64,000 bases of DNA from Kalaharituber pfeilii (taxonomy: Eukaryota > Ascomycota > Pezizomycetes > Pezizales > Pezizaceae), in NCBI GenBank assembly GCA_015179045.1, contig WHUZ01000140.1, forward strand, positions 1 through 64,000. The letters are read 5' to 3'. Numbering within the stretch: position 1 is the stretch's first letter; every line of letters begins with the position of its first letter. This document shows, one piece after another, positions 37,130-47,993 of this stretch. The position numbers and the translations under genes were made by a program. The notes beneath the pieces were generated by a model, which saw only the letters and a program-made list of their open reading frames with translations, did not search any database and had not been told where the DNA came from.

Positions 37130-37600
37130 CTACCCAGAATTCCGCTTCCATCTGTGTAGCATGCCATCCAGCCTTGACTCTGAATTTTCAGGTCCCCACA
37201 TCGCCCCGTGTGCGTCTTTATCTCTCGGGCCCTTATAGCCCATTATTGGGATTGGCTTCTTCCATTCCAGGTTACCTCTGAGAGCTGACTCCTCTCCTGT
37301 CCTAACCTCCTCTTGGAGCCTTAGCACTCTGCCTTGCACTCGCGCTCTCTCGCCTTCTACAAAGGTGCAGATTAGTACCAGATTGGCCAGTCCCTCCACG
37401 TCGTCTCGTCTCGTATCCCATGCGCATTGTGTGATCTTTCTCGCTACCGTATATTCCCATGCCTGCATCTTCTCTAGGTGTCCAGTACTGTGTTCTACCG
37501 GGATATTGCGCACAACTGGGATATTGAGCACTTCGGAACATGAAAAGGTTTGCAGTAGTGCCTGCAATTCATGTGCGAGCCCTATGAAACTTTAGGATAA
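37130..37600 (-). other. Unassigned open frame, about 155 codons
   Basis: The frame is open from about 37600 to a stop at 37130 and has an ordinary protein-like composition: a helical Glu/Arg/Leu-rich centre and a basic, Trp-containing end. No in-frame ATG lies at its left end, so it would be an exon or a fragment. The nearby retroelements suggest a transposon remnant, but I do not recognise a domain. Confidence 0.3.
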
Positions 37601-40600
37601 TGGTTTTAACATATTGTGAAATATATCCTGCACCTCAATTTGCATGACATGGTGTAGTTGTTGGAGGAAGGACGGAGTCTTGATTAATTGAAGTTCGAGA
37701 CCTATTTATAATTGAGATCTCGAGTACAAAGAGAATATAGATATTTCCAAATAAGGAATGGAAATACAAGTCACGTGTATTTAACTTGATGCTCACATGA
37801 CTTTGGAAAATATCTAGAAGTATTAAGAGTAAAGAGCGTAGAGGCAGAAACATCCAGAATACATGATGTATGACAGACGAATACATGACGTATGAGAGAA
37901 CTAGAAAGTGGTAGAACATTACAGAATGATATAGAAGAATAAAGCCTGGTGGAAAGATTGGACGTTGCACTATACCATTTTCAACAGTAGTGTACTGAGA
38001 TATATCTAATTAGGCAATAGAGAACCTCTGCTTATAAAATTAGACACAGAGCAGCTAGATCACCGATGAGTTTAATTACACATTACCATGTGCCGGTGAT
38101 CCTATATACCAAGTTTGGTGCTGACATGAGTATTGGAGCAGAAGTACCGACTGAAAATATTCGGAAATAGCAGCAACTGACCGAGGCCATATTCTCGATC
38201 ACCGGACAGGCTATTGGGAAGCGGAAAAAACCTACAAATCACCCTTGGCCCGGCGGCCTCGGAGGCGACACTCGAATACGGGGGACAGCACGGACAACGA
38301 CACAGTCGAAGAAAGCGACACTTTCGAACGGATTTCAGCTCACTCACTTTCGCCCTCATCCTCAACGAACCCTCAGCGACGACACACCTCACTCAACACC
38401 CCAGGCCGCCAAAGCAAGAAAGTCTTTGAGCTCCTGGACTAAGATGGAGGCCGAATTAGTCATATTGAAGAGCACCTACAGTACAATCAAGGTGAAAGCG
38501 ACGATACCAGACACATACGATTCAACAATCACGGCCCAGGCCAAATTGGAGGGCACTGTCAGGGGAAGGTGAAGGTGGCACCGGGAAAGGGTGCATAACT
38601 GGAGGGCACTGGTTGCCGGATTGGGAAGGAATGCTGCGGGTAGCCGGGGAGGTGTTCTGCCCTTCTCCTGAAGAAGGACACCTAAGAATATACAACATCT
38701 CATCTTTTCGTTGTGGCTCCTGCGTAAAGGTGACCCACAATAGGCACAATCCTGGACACTTACGAGGACAGCTCAGACGAGGAGGGCTCGGTAGCTACAG
38801 TGGTACCAGAAACATAGGCACCACAAAGGGGTACAGACACTGGCGGGGACAACTCCGAATTCACGGTAATACCCGCAATGAGATATCAGCCAGCGACGAC
38901 AGAACCGCGCCTGGGAACAGAGCCTAGCGGAGGTTTATACACACACCCACCTCTCCCCAACATCGCACCCAACGTGACCCCATCCTCGAGCACACAAGTG
39001 CAAGCATACAGACCAGGCACCCACTCAGGGCTGCCGACTATGTGATCCCGGAGTTTACACCATACGGGGCAGACTGGGACGACGTCATGTGGTGGAGACA
39101 GGAGAAAAGGAGAAAGAGGCTGAGGAGAGGGCCAGGCGAGCTGAGAAAGAGTAGAGGACGATATTGGGATAGCGAAGGGCCCTAGTCAGGGCCTGGACCA
39201 GGGGGGAGTAGAAATGGAACAAGAGCTGGAAGAGAAAGCATCGCTGGATAGGTATACAAGAGAAGGGCTAGTAAGAGCAATGTGGGGACTGTTGGGTGAG
39301 GCCTACGACCAGGTAGAATGGGAAGAGGAAGAGAAGGCTGAAAAGAGATGGTACCCAAGTAAGAGAGAGGTGCCAGCCCGTATCGACACCATGGCCAGCG
39401 ACCACAGGGCTACTACAGGCCTGATAGTAAACTTTGGAACGATTTCGGAGGATTCAGAGAGGATTCTCAGAGACAGATGGCTGAGGTCAAAGCCCAGCTT
39501 GACGGGCTCAAGGAGAGACCAGCGCCAGAAACAACACCCATGCCAGCAGAGAAGCAAACACGGTTTCAAGACCCAGTAGCACCAATAGCAGCCCCAGCGG
39601 CAGTAGCCACCTTCGAGACCATGGCAGAAGCGGGGAAGATGGAAGGCCTTGACTTCGGTGGGATGGACGACAGAAGACATGCAGCAGAGACAAAGAGACT
39701 GAGATGTGAGGAAGCACAAAAGGGAAATGAGAACAAGGGGAGGGAAGGGAGCAGAGGCCTGCAAGTGCTGCAAGAAGAGACAGAAGAGCATTCGATGGAG
39801 TGGACACCGACCCCGGCCCCTAATGTCCCACGGACTGAAAAGCAACCAACTCAAGCATCCGGCGACATGCCAGCCGAAAACGAGCCAGCTTTTAACAGCC
39901 CGAAAGCCCAACCTTCCCCATCACCTGGGGCCCCGAACGGACCAAAAGGAACAATACAGGATAGGCCACATACGACCACACACCGAAAGGGTACAACTCC
40001 AGCCACGAAGGCCAACCCAGGCCCCAAGCCTGCAGTAGGCTATGGCAAGCTAGAGTTTTCGGAACCCAAAACTGGATGGAGATAAATGAGCTTCCAAACT
40101 CTCGGGAAGTCAGAGAACACAGAGAAAAGATGAGGGTCAGAATTAGTAAAGGCCTAGGAACAGAAGCCCCATACCGAGTAAGGGACACAGTGCTAGACCC
40201 AAACTTTCCAAGGGAGACAATCCTCCTCATGGAAGACACGCAATTCAAGACCGGTGAGGAAGTTAGCACCACTAGAAAGTGTAGTCAGGGGAGGACACCT
40301 ATACCTGAAGGTAGACTAGAACCACAGAATGGTTGAACTAGTCACATTCAACATTAACACGAAGAAATCCCTCTAGAGGCTAGAAAAGGATCTTAGAGTC
40401 GAAAACCCCGATGTCCTTTCTGGAAGGTCCGTGAGAAGACTAGCAGATTACCAGATCCCAGTCAAAGCAGCAAACAAGGCAGTCTTCATGTTCGTCTCAG
40501 ATGGTGTAATAGAACTACTGAAAGCAGGTTTTCTCTTCAGAGGTACAAAGATCAAGATAAGGCTCAGAACAGACTTGGAGAACGAGAAATCTGGAAGCGC

Positions 40601-40618
40601 AAGAAGATATAGATATAC

Positions 40619-40730
40619 TGTAGTTAGTGACGCAGTTGTTAAGTTTTCCTTTTAAATAAACCCTCGCCATAGCCCATAGGGCGGTATGCGAGTATTGATA
40701 TAAAAAATAATAATAATAATAATAAACAAA
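40619..40730 (+). mobile_element. 112-bp truncated LINE tail nested in LINE copy A
   Basis: Bracketed by AGATATAC (40611-40618 and 40731-40738). Holds only a 3' untranslated end: CCTCGCCATAGCCC, the GCCC-ATA-GGGC hairpin, TATGCGAGTATTGATAT, then an A/AAT-rich tail. Excision reconnects the ORF1 frame of the host LINE on both sides. Confidence 0.85.
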
Positions 40731-41785
40731 AGATATACAGCACCAGGCAGATACTGCAGACATTTTATCATATGCCAGGTTATAGAATAGATACCCAAGC
40801 AATGATACCTCCCCGACTGGCTCAAAGGCTCTCCACGTAGACGGGAATACGAGGAGGCGATGAACCTGAATAAGAAACCCTTTGCAGAAACATGCCAGTG
40901 CTGCGGAACAAAAGGAAGACATGAGAGAGAGTGCAAGAGAGCCAACACATCCCCGCCCGAGAACACCAGGGTCTGCAAGAGAGGCATGTTAAAGATCGCA
41001 TGCTGGAATGTAGAAAGGTCGGCGATATGTACGGATCTGGTATTGCAGGAGGCAGCAGATGATAAAGTAGATATTGTTTCATAAGAGAGAACTGGAGAGC
41101 ACCAGGAGGGGGAATGACTTTTCATCCATCATATACACCCAAGGAGGACAGGAAAGTGGCAGCTTATATATGGAAAGACAGGGTAGACGGCTTAAGGGTC
41201 CATGGCCAGGGTGGATATATAGTACTGGAGCTAAGAGAGAGGCGGATAGCAGGAGTCTACTGGAACAAAGAGACAAAGATTCAAAAAGAGCTAGAAGAAA
41301 TAAGTATGGTAGACATAGTCATAGGAGACTGCAACAGCAATGACAGAGAATGGTCGAGCAAACATGACACAAGGGGAAGAACGCTTAGGGAAAAGCTGGA
41401 GAGTATCGGACTAACCCAGCAGATCAGAAAGGGAACAATAACTTGGACCCCAGTTGTCGAAGGTATAACGAGAAATGCACTACTGGGCCTAGTATTCACC
41501 AGGTCTAGAGACTAAGCCAAGGCGGGACCACATAGATTGCCTGCTCAGATCATGCCATGGTCAAAGGAAGACTGCATTAGGTAGTCGAGAACACAAGAAC
41601 AATTATAATCACGAACTGAGAAAGATAGGAGGAGTTTGTAGACAGGTGGAGTGACATACTACTAAGAGAGGGGATGAATGGATATGAGATACTGAAGACC
41701 TCAGTAGCCAGTTCATGAAGCAAGCCAGAATCAGAGAGGTCTAAGAGATAGTTTGATAAGGAGGTGAAGGAAGCAAGAAAACAGG

Positions 41786-41841
41786 TTTTTTTTTTTTTTT
41801 TTTTTCACGTGACCCCGCGTGCAGCTTTCTGCCATGGCAGG
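41786..41841 (-). mobile_element. Minute poly(A) retroposon, 56 bp, nested in LINE copy A, 13-bp TSD
   Basis: Read on the minus strand: CCTGCCATGGCAG, then GCTGCACGCGGGGTCACGTG and exactly 20 A. GCAAGAAAACAGG is duplicated perfectly (41773-41785 and 41842-41854). The unique part is only 36 bases. Its first 14 bases, CCTGCCATGGCAGG, form a perfect palindrome. Removing the insert plus one duplication restores an open frame in the host LINE ORF2. Confidence 0.9.
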
Positions 41842-42437
41842 GCAAGAAAACAGGTAAAGAGTATCCTGCAGAAGAACATTGGAGCGTTTGCGGAGGGCAG
41901 AACGAGAGCATGGAGACTACTAAAAGAGATAATAAGAGACAAGAAGAGGACCTCTGGAAGGAATACCTGGAGGGGGATAAGGTCGAATCGCTATGGGATG
42001 TCTTTAGGCTTGCACTGGGCCCTTTCTGCCAGAGAGACCTAATACGTGTTATAGGTACGGACCAGGAGGTACGGACCAGGAGGTAGCTGAGCTATTTATT
42101 GAAAGGAACTTCATTATAGCAGATACGGCCAACTGGAGACCTATGCCACACCCAATAGGACTCCTCCTAGATCACGAGAAGGCAAGTAAGGAAATTGACA
42201 AGACTCTTAATAAAACAAAGTCAAGAGTAGCTCCCGGTCCAGACAATGTACAGTACGGCCTCCTAAAGCTCCTAAAAAGCACCACTGGGAAGTAGTCAGG
42301 GAGAAAATCGTGGACTACATAAATAGGGATTGCAGCTTTGCGAGAGGTTTCGACTTAGTGATGATACTCAAGAAGGGCAGAGACAGCCGTGAGGTTAGTA
42401 GCTGGAGGCCCATCATACTTCTCAATATGGTAGAGTG

Positions 42438-43325
42438 ATTCGATCCGAAACCTGATCTCTCCTTATATGGTTGAAAGCACTTGACATCGTCATCCACTAA
42501 CGCTACATACTCATCCTTCCCTCTCTTGAACACTTCCGCCAGTACTTCTCTTTGTAGTTCCTTTGAGCTTCTGTATGGGACTTCCCACGATTAGCTGCTT
42601 TCGAATAGTTGGTCCAGCTTTTGTAATCGATTGGGTATGACTTTCTGTCCCAGCGTGATACACAGTAGCTACTGAGTGAGCTTGCCAAGGAGTACTATTG
42701 TACAGGTAGTGAATTTCGCAGATCCAGGAGGTCAAGTCAATGCCCACACACACACACGTCCATCTCATCAACACCAACCTGCTGTAACGAACCAACCTCC
42801 ACCACGGCCGAAATACTCCTCCCGCACGTGACGCGCGAGACCCGAGGCCCCGAGACCCTGCCACAGCCCGAACTCCTGCCGAGCCGCCGCGTAGCGGCAG
42901 TGCCTGAAAGCTCCGACCCTCGCCCCCAGCCCTGAGTCCTTACGCACAGCAGCCGCTTGCATCCCGGTCGCTGCCCGTATGTTCCTGCATATTCGTCCAG
43001 AATGTTCTCCTGCATTAGCTCGAAGTTTCTCCCGCGCTAGTTTGTTCTTCTGCCAAGTTTCTGGGCTCGTTTGATTCTCTTGTATCTAGAATGTTCTTCT
43101 GCCAAGTTCCTGGGCTCTCCATAGAGGAGGCTCACCCCCACCTCCCGCTCTGCTCCTCACGTAACAACTTGTATCCACACTCAGGCTGTACGTAATTCTG
43201 CATACATCTACATCATATAGCGCCGACTGTCTCTACCCGCCGTGAACTCCGCTGCCTCCCTGGCACCCGCTGCCTACCCTGTACCTCGACCCCGGCCCTG
43301 ACCCATTCTTTACACCTGCACACCA
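42438..43325. other. GC-rich spacer upstream of the endonuclease-like gene
   Basis: After the LINE similarity ends there is about 0.9 kb without a supported gene. It contains a CA run (42738-42751) and a GC-rich part (42780-42960). A repeated phrase, TTGTTCTTCTGCCAAGTT near 43039 and a close copy near 43090, suggests a small local duplication. It probably includes the promoter of the gene that follows. Confidence 0.4.
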
Positions 43326-44375
43326 ATGTCGCATACCAGATCATCCAAGCAAGCACTTCCAGATATCCAGTCCAAGGCGGTGTTTGCAGACTTTCATGCT
43401 CTGAACGATGCTCTTGTGAGCTTGGGGATTGGGGAAGAGGCAATAATCCCCTTGCACTCTGAAGAAACAGCACTACAGGTTGTTGCATCTGTAGAGTCTA
43501 CAAGGACTCTGAAAGAAAAATCACTGCCGTAGGATTTACACTCGTTTTGGCACCTGTCGTAGAGTGCTAGCAACTGACCTGGAACCATCATACTCGATGC
43601 AACTAGCATCAGCTACCCCTCTATCACGAAACGGGCCCTGGTAAGGCCAACGCCAACTAGGATCCATAACTCCTCCCAAGGCTGGATCCAAGAGGAACAA
43701 CTAAGGGTGTTGGCATCAGGATGGCTAACGCTTGCGGAAGCAACTGTTTTGAAGATTATGGTTGGAACAAGTATGTTTGGATTTGATAATCAAGGTTGGA
43801 ATGCTTGATGTATCTTGAGCTGACAGTTTTAAGCCATTGGGCCTTTCCAGCAAGCTTACGCAGGGTCTGTGAAAGAGCCCGACTGTGCCCTGAAAATTTC
43901 TGGGCAGACATTCCCTTCCTTGACAATTGAGGTCGGCTGGACGGAGTCATTTCCTAAACCCAGCACGATATCGACATTTGGATGGCGGGAACAGGAGGAG
44001 CTACTATAGTAGCTATCATTATCAAATTGAACAAGAGGGCTCCTGGAAGATTGGCAGACTTCTACCAAGTTGCGAGGAGAAGCTTGATTGCACCAGCAGG
44101 TTACGTAATGGAGCCCCTCCAAGTGAGTCATCTGTCCCTACCGTGAGTCGACAATAACTAGAGATACTTATGGTACGTTATGCCGACGATAACAGGATCT
44201 CTTTCCTCCCCCTCAAAACGCGAACCAACAGGTTATTCGTGTGAGCAGAGAGGAATTATTTGGGCAACAGGTGCAGCAGGAGAGAAACCCCCAAGATGTT
44301 TGGGAACTAAGCCTCGACCGTTTACGGGCGAATGTGGACACCAATGCGCGGATGGAGGGATATATCCTTCTGTAA
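43326..44375 (+). pseudogene. Fungal restriction-endonuclease-like protein, broken by a frameshift
   Basis: Begins at ATG 43326 and ends at TAA 44373-44375. The last part is clear. A segment GSVKEPDCALKISGQTFPSL, then TIEVGWTES (to about 43955), runs into a +1/-1 frame break near 43955-43965. It continues DIDIWMAGTGGATIVAIIIK in another frame to 44122. A 73-bp GTGAGT-AACAG intron follows, then an in-frame exon (44196-44375) with VSREELFGQQ. The pattern KEPD..l, PslxIEVGxxES and a hydrophobic xVxIIIK strand resembles an uncharacterised Pezizomycotina family related to PD-(D/E)XK (Uma2-like) endonucleases. That is pattern recognition, not an alignment. The middle (43533-43850) needs additional introns or is damaged. 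A sequencing error could also explain the single break. Confidence 0.48.
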
Positions 44376-44556
44376 AAGTTATTCTGTACATCCAGTGGCT
44401 CAATATGAACTGGTATGCATATGTCCATGCAACCATAGACAGACACACCAAAGGAGGGCCAGGGGAGTTGGACAGATTTGTGCTAAACCTTGGGTTTCTG
44501 AGACATTCACCTGCAGGACACCCTGTCACTGCACTCTAATCGAGAATAGGCACTAG

Positions 44557-44592
44557 GACCCCCCCCCCCCCCGTCCTTTTTTTTTTTTTTTT
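44557..44592. repeat. C run followed by T run
   Basis: A C tract of about 14 bases and a T tract of about 18 lie almost side by side, followed by a short TA run to about 44619. Simple-sequence DNA 3' of the endonuclease-like gene. Confidence 0.7.
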
Positions 44593-44854
44593 GTCCTTCT
44601 TTCTTTATATATATATATGTGCCGGGCCATTCGTAACAGTGATTCAGTCGCCACTGGCCCGGGCCAGTCACCCCTGGTCCGGGCTACTCAGTAGCACCAC
44701 GGTTCATAATTTTTTTTTCTGTACAAAGCACTATGCTGGCTGTCTTGGGAACAGTCATGGAGATGGAGACAGGTGAAGAGGAGGGGGCAGAGAGGAAGTA
44801 TGAGGAGGTGTAAGCAAGAGGGAATCTGTTTGGAATCCCGGCACCAGGCGCGAG

Positions 44855-45090
44855 TTAGACTCGGAGGAAGGTGGTTGCGGACAAGTGTGTACGAGACAGA
44901 TAGAGGAAGGAAATAGGAAGGTCACTGGGGTTATCTCTCCGATTTTTCACCCGCAGCAAGTACGAATTCCGCGGCACCACATGTATTTAGCCGCTTGCTC
45001 TTATTCTTTCGTTCTTTAATTTCAATAAAACACCTCGCCATAGCCCATAGGGCGGCATGCGAGTAATGAAATAAATAAATAAAAAAAAAA
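44855..45090 (+). mobile_element. 236-bp 5'-truncated LINE copy (3' end only), 12-bp TSD
   Basis: Perfect duplication ACCAGGCGCGAG at 44843-44854 and 45090-45101, sharing one A with the tail. The right end carries the family tail: CCTCGCCATAGCCC, the GCCC-ATA-GGGC hairpin, CATGCGAGTAATGA, then AATAAATAAAT and A10. The upstream 170 bp is 3' untranslated LINE sequence. It is longer than the copy at 40619 and shares about 70 bases at the 3' end with it. Confidence 0.88.
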
Positions 45091-45101
45091 CCAGGCGCGA
45101 G

Positions 45102-46500
45102 GAGTTTGATCATCTTGGGTGACGAGGCAGACCAAATGGGGACAGAAGGGTGGAAGGTACCAATTCTGCCCCCTTTCCGAAGATAGAAATCTTAAATCCA
45201 CAGCAAACAAAGAGGAGAGGAGCCAGGGAACGAAAAAGAGGAAAGAGAGGAGATAGAGGTAGTAGAGGGAGAGGATGGGGATGGGGGGAGCATGACTGGG
45301 CACTAGGGGATAGGGCCATAGCATTCAGGGCAGCGATGCTGAGGGGGATGCTGACAAGGGAAGGAAAAAAGAGGACGAAAATTGAGGAGTCATGATACCA
45401 AAACTAGGAAGGACTAAATGCAGGCGAAGAAGTAGAGGCCAATCAACTTTATCAACTGTATAACCAAACTAGGTGAGAAGATAGTAGCAAATGAACTATA
45501 AAAGATAGAAGAGTTGTTTCACTAACTACCAGTGTGGTAGTAGAAAAGGAAGAAATATAAGTGATGGGGGCAGTAACAAAGATGTAGCACTGTCTGAGCA
45601 GGGGAGAAGGTACAGTGTGGTACTTGAATAATATAGTAGGAGAGCTCAATCATGTGGGAGGGAAGGAGGTTCTCAGGAAGATATGAAAAAACAGAAAGGC
45701 AAATAGGTGGGAGGGGTAGTTGCAGAGCTTCTTCAGAAAGAGAAAGTTTACAGTAGAATGAGATGGAAAGGTCAAAGGAAGGAGGAGGACTAACATCATG
45801 GTACCACAGAGGTCACTACTATCACCAGTCATCCTTTTGATTTGGTTAGCAGCAACACTGCAGAAGATGGAGGATACCCTAACAAGAGAGCTGCCAGGCC
45901 TAGAGGTGGAGGTACCCTCGTACGTGGATGATATAAATGCGACAGTATGGGACTGGGAGGGTATAAAAGGATATGAAGTAGATAATGAATGGTATGAGTG
46001 AGAGGTATTGTAGCGAGAGTGGCAGATGAGAATGGGGTACCACTTGAGGAGGCGAAACATGAGGATATAGCCTTTTGAGAAGGGTAGCAGGAGGAGGAAA
46101 GATGTGAAGAAAGTTAAGTGGTTTGGTATTTTCAACACTACACTGACCTTTGATTTCCATTGGAAATCAAGGATTGAAAAGACAAGAAAGCTGGCAGGAA
46201 CATTTATGGGGATAGGAGGAGGGCGGTGAGGGCTGACTCCAAGGAGTTGGAGGCAGTTATACACTGGTATGGTGAGGGCAGCCATCATGTGGGAGCCCGG
46301 AAATTGGGTGGAGAGGAGGGGTTGGAGGGGGGAGTCGTGGCAACGAAATATGGAAAATCTGCAGTACCAGGTCCTGAAGAATGCGACAGGGGGATGGGCG
46401 GTACATGGCATTACTGATTATCTGCAACTTACACATGGACGGCTGTACGCGTTACAATGTCACATGTAAACATTGTCACCAAAAATTTGTCTCTTTTATG
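45102..46500 (+). mobile_element. Decayed LINE copy B with reverse-transcriptase motifs
   Basis: Frame-broken reverse transcriptase. RPINFINCITKLGEKIVANE lies near 45436-45495, VPQRSLLSPVILLIW near 45801, and the catalytic-box SYVDDINATVWDWEG near 45918. A thumb-like region with a LEAVIHWY phrase and surroundings continues to about 46470. The order and spacing fit a Tad-like LINE ORF2. Copy B overlaps copy A in the WRPI-type motif, so the two are separate copies and not one interrupted element. Many stops; not functional. Confidence 0.75.
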
Positions 46501-46510
46501 GTGGAGCCAG

Positions 46511-46543
<33 letters not shown>

Positions 46544-47993
46544 GTATCCAGCAATTACGGAACAAACGTTGCATATCACTAAAGTCCCTATCAAAAAGTC
46601 GCCGCAATGAAAATGAGGACATAAGATGGGCAAGTAGCGAAGCAGCGAAGCAGTGTGAAAAAAAAAAAAAAAAAAAGAAAATTAAAAAACAAATACGCCG
46701 TTTTTTTTGCAAAGAGGGGGGGATTCCTCACCTGCCAGATTATTCTTTGCGAAAACTGGAGAACGCAGTTATGTATGTCGCTAAGAGGACCAAGATTGGT
46801 TTAACCGCTACACAAAGCGTAGGTCTGTTTTACGCTGAACAGTAAAAAACGCATCATACGTGAAAGAAAAGGCCTTGTGGTCAGGAGGCGGGTCATTGCT
46901 AGTACTAGTACATACATACCACGAAAGCTCAATCACTTACCTAAGTATACATCCGCAGCCCATCCGCATCCCCATCCTCGATCTCCATCCCCGTCCACCA
47001 TACCTCATCCTACCCATTCAACCTATTACATTTCCATTCCTCTTCACCAACACTAACTCTAAACTTACACTAGGCGTAATAATACAAAAACGCAGGGTAT
47101 GCTGTCCTACCTATATGTAAAAGCGGTCGCCGGAGGTGGTGAAGGCGGAGGCGGCGGGGTGGGATGGGGTGGGGTCTAAGTGGTCCGTGGGAGTTTTGCT
47201 CACTTACTTGAGGTTCTTCTCTAACAACAGATGTAACAACCCCTAGGTAGTGTCATAGAGATACTGTAGCATCTGACGCTCGTCGCCAGCTTCCCGCAAC
47301 GATAAATTTCTCTTGGCAGTTTTGCGAAATTTTACATCCTGTCGCTTTCTGGCCCAAAGTAACTTTTCCCTTGATTCATTGTTTTTCAAAAAATTAAAAA
47401 AAAACAAAAAAACACCAACGCTACGACCCTACAAATTTCCCCAATTTTCTCGAAATAACCCGCCGCTGAACAAAAATTACTACAAACCACATATATCACA
47501 CTTCCCCTCCTTCATTTCCTTTCCATTTCAGCGTTCTCACTATTCACTCTTATTCTCATTATCCAACAAAAAACAAATAACCTAAAAACAAAACAAAAAA
47601 ACAGCAAAGAAACAAACAAACAAACAAACAAGCAAACAAACAAACAAAAAAAGGTTACCGGTACCCCATATCATATCAAATACAACCATACACACAATTC
47701 TCTCGCTCCCCCACTATCAGTTCCTCACTGCTCAAGAATTCAAAAAAAAAAAGAACCATCAACCAAAGAAAACTTGATGAATAAGCAAGAAAACAAGGAA
47801 ATATTGGGTAATAGCTATAAGGTAAGGTCAATTTTTAAAGCTTGGTAAGACAAAACACATAAAACAAAAAACACATAAGCTATAAATAATCACTAAAACC
47901 AAAAACAACAAACGTAAGCCCCTCCTCCCCAAAAAAACTTCGCCCCCACTCAAAACCGAAAACGCAACCATCTCCCCAAATACCACTTACCCC
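46501..47993. other. Non-genic region with long A tracts
   Basis: Contains a 31-base A run (46511-46541), a second A run (46658-46675), and CAAA-type repeats at 47608-47648. The A runs create lysine-rich pseudo-frames. The right part is AC-rich and probably contains the 3' untranslated region of the large minus-strand zinc-finger gene. Confidence 0.45.
47608..47648. repeat. (CAAA)n tetranucleotide repeat
   Basis: About ten imperfect CAAA/AAAC units close to the 3' side of the zinc-finger gene. Confidence 0.8.

Larger units (their letters stand above)
38214..42437 (+). mobile_element. Decayed Tad-like LINE copy A (gag-like ORF1, endonuclease, start of RT)
   Basis: Successive plus-strand frames, broken by stops and shifts, read as one LINE. 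38214-40860 is a Pro/Thr/Glu-rich gag-like ORF1. At 40890-40950 it has a zinc knuckle, CQCCGTKGRHERECK. The ORF2 endonuclease begins KIACWNVERS near 40989, and IVIGDCNSNDREW near 41318 is the catalytic Asp region. The RT begins further on, with SSWRPIILLN near 42400. Similarity stops at about 42437, so the remaining RT and RNase H are missing. Two later insertions (40619-40730 and 41786-41841) sit inside it. Removing either restores the local reading frame, which shows they are younger. This is a non-functional copy; the family's machinery would mobilise other elements in trans. Confidence 0.75.

Noticed and set aside
42770..43325. Possible LTR beginning TGTAACGAACC
   Set aside because: No second copy, no terminal CA with a duplication, and no primer-binding site could be identified.
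46381..46845. 154-codon plus frame with two lysine runs
   Set aside because: The lysines come from two A tracts. Its left end is the out-of-frame remnant of LINE copy B.
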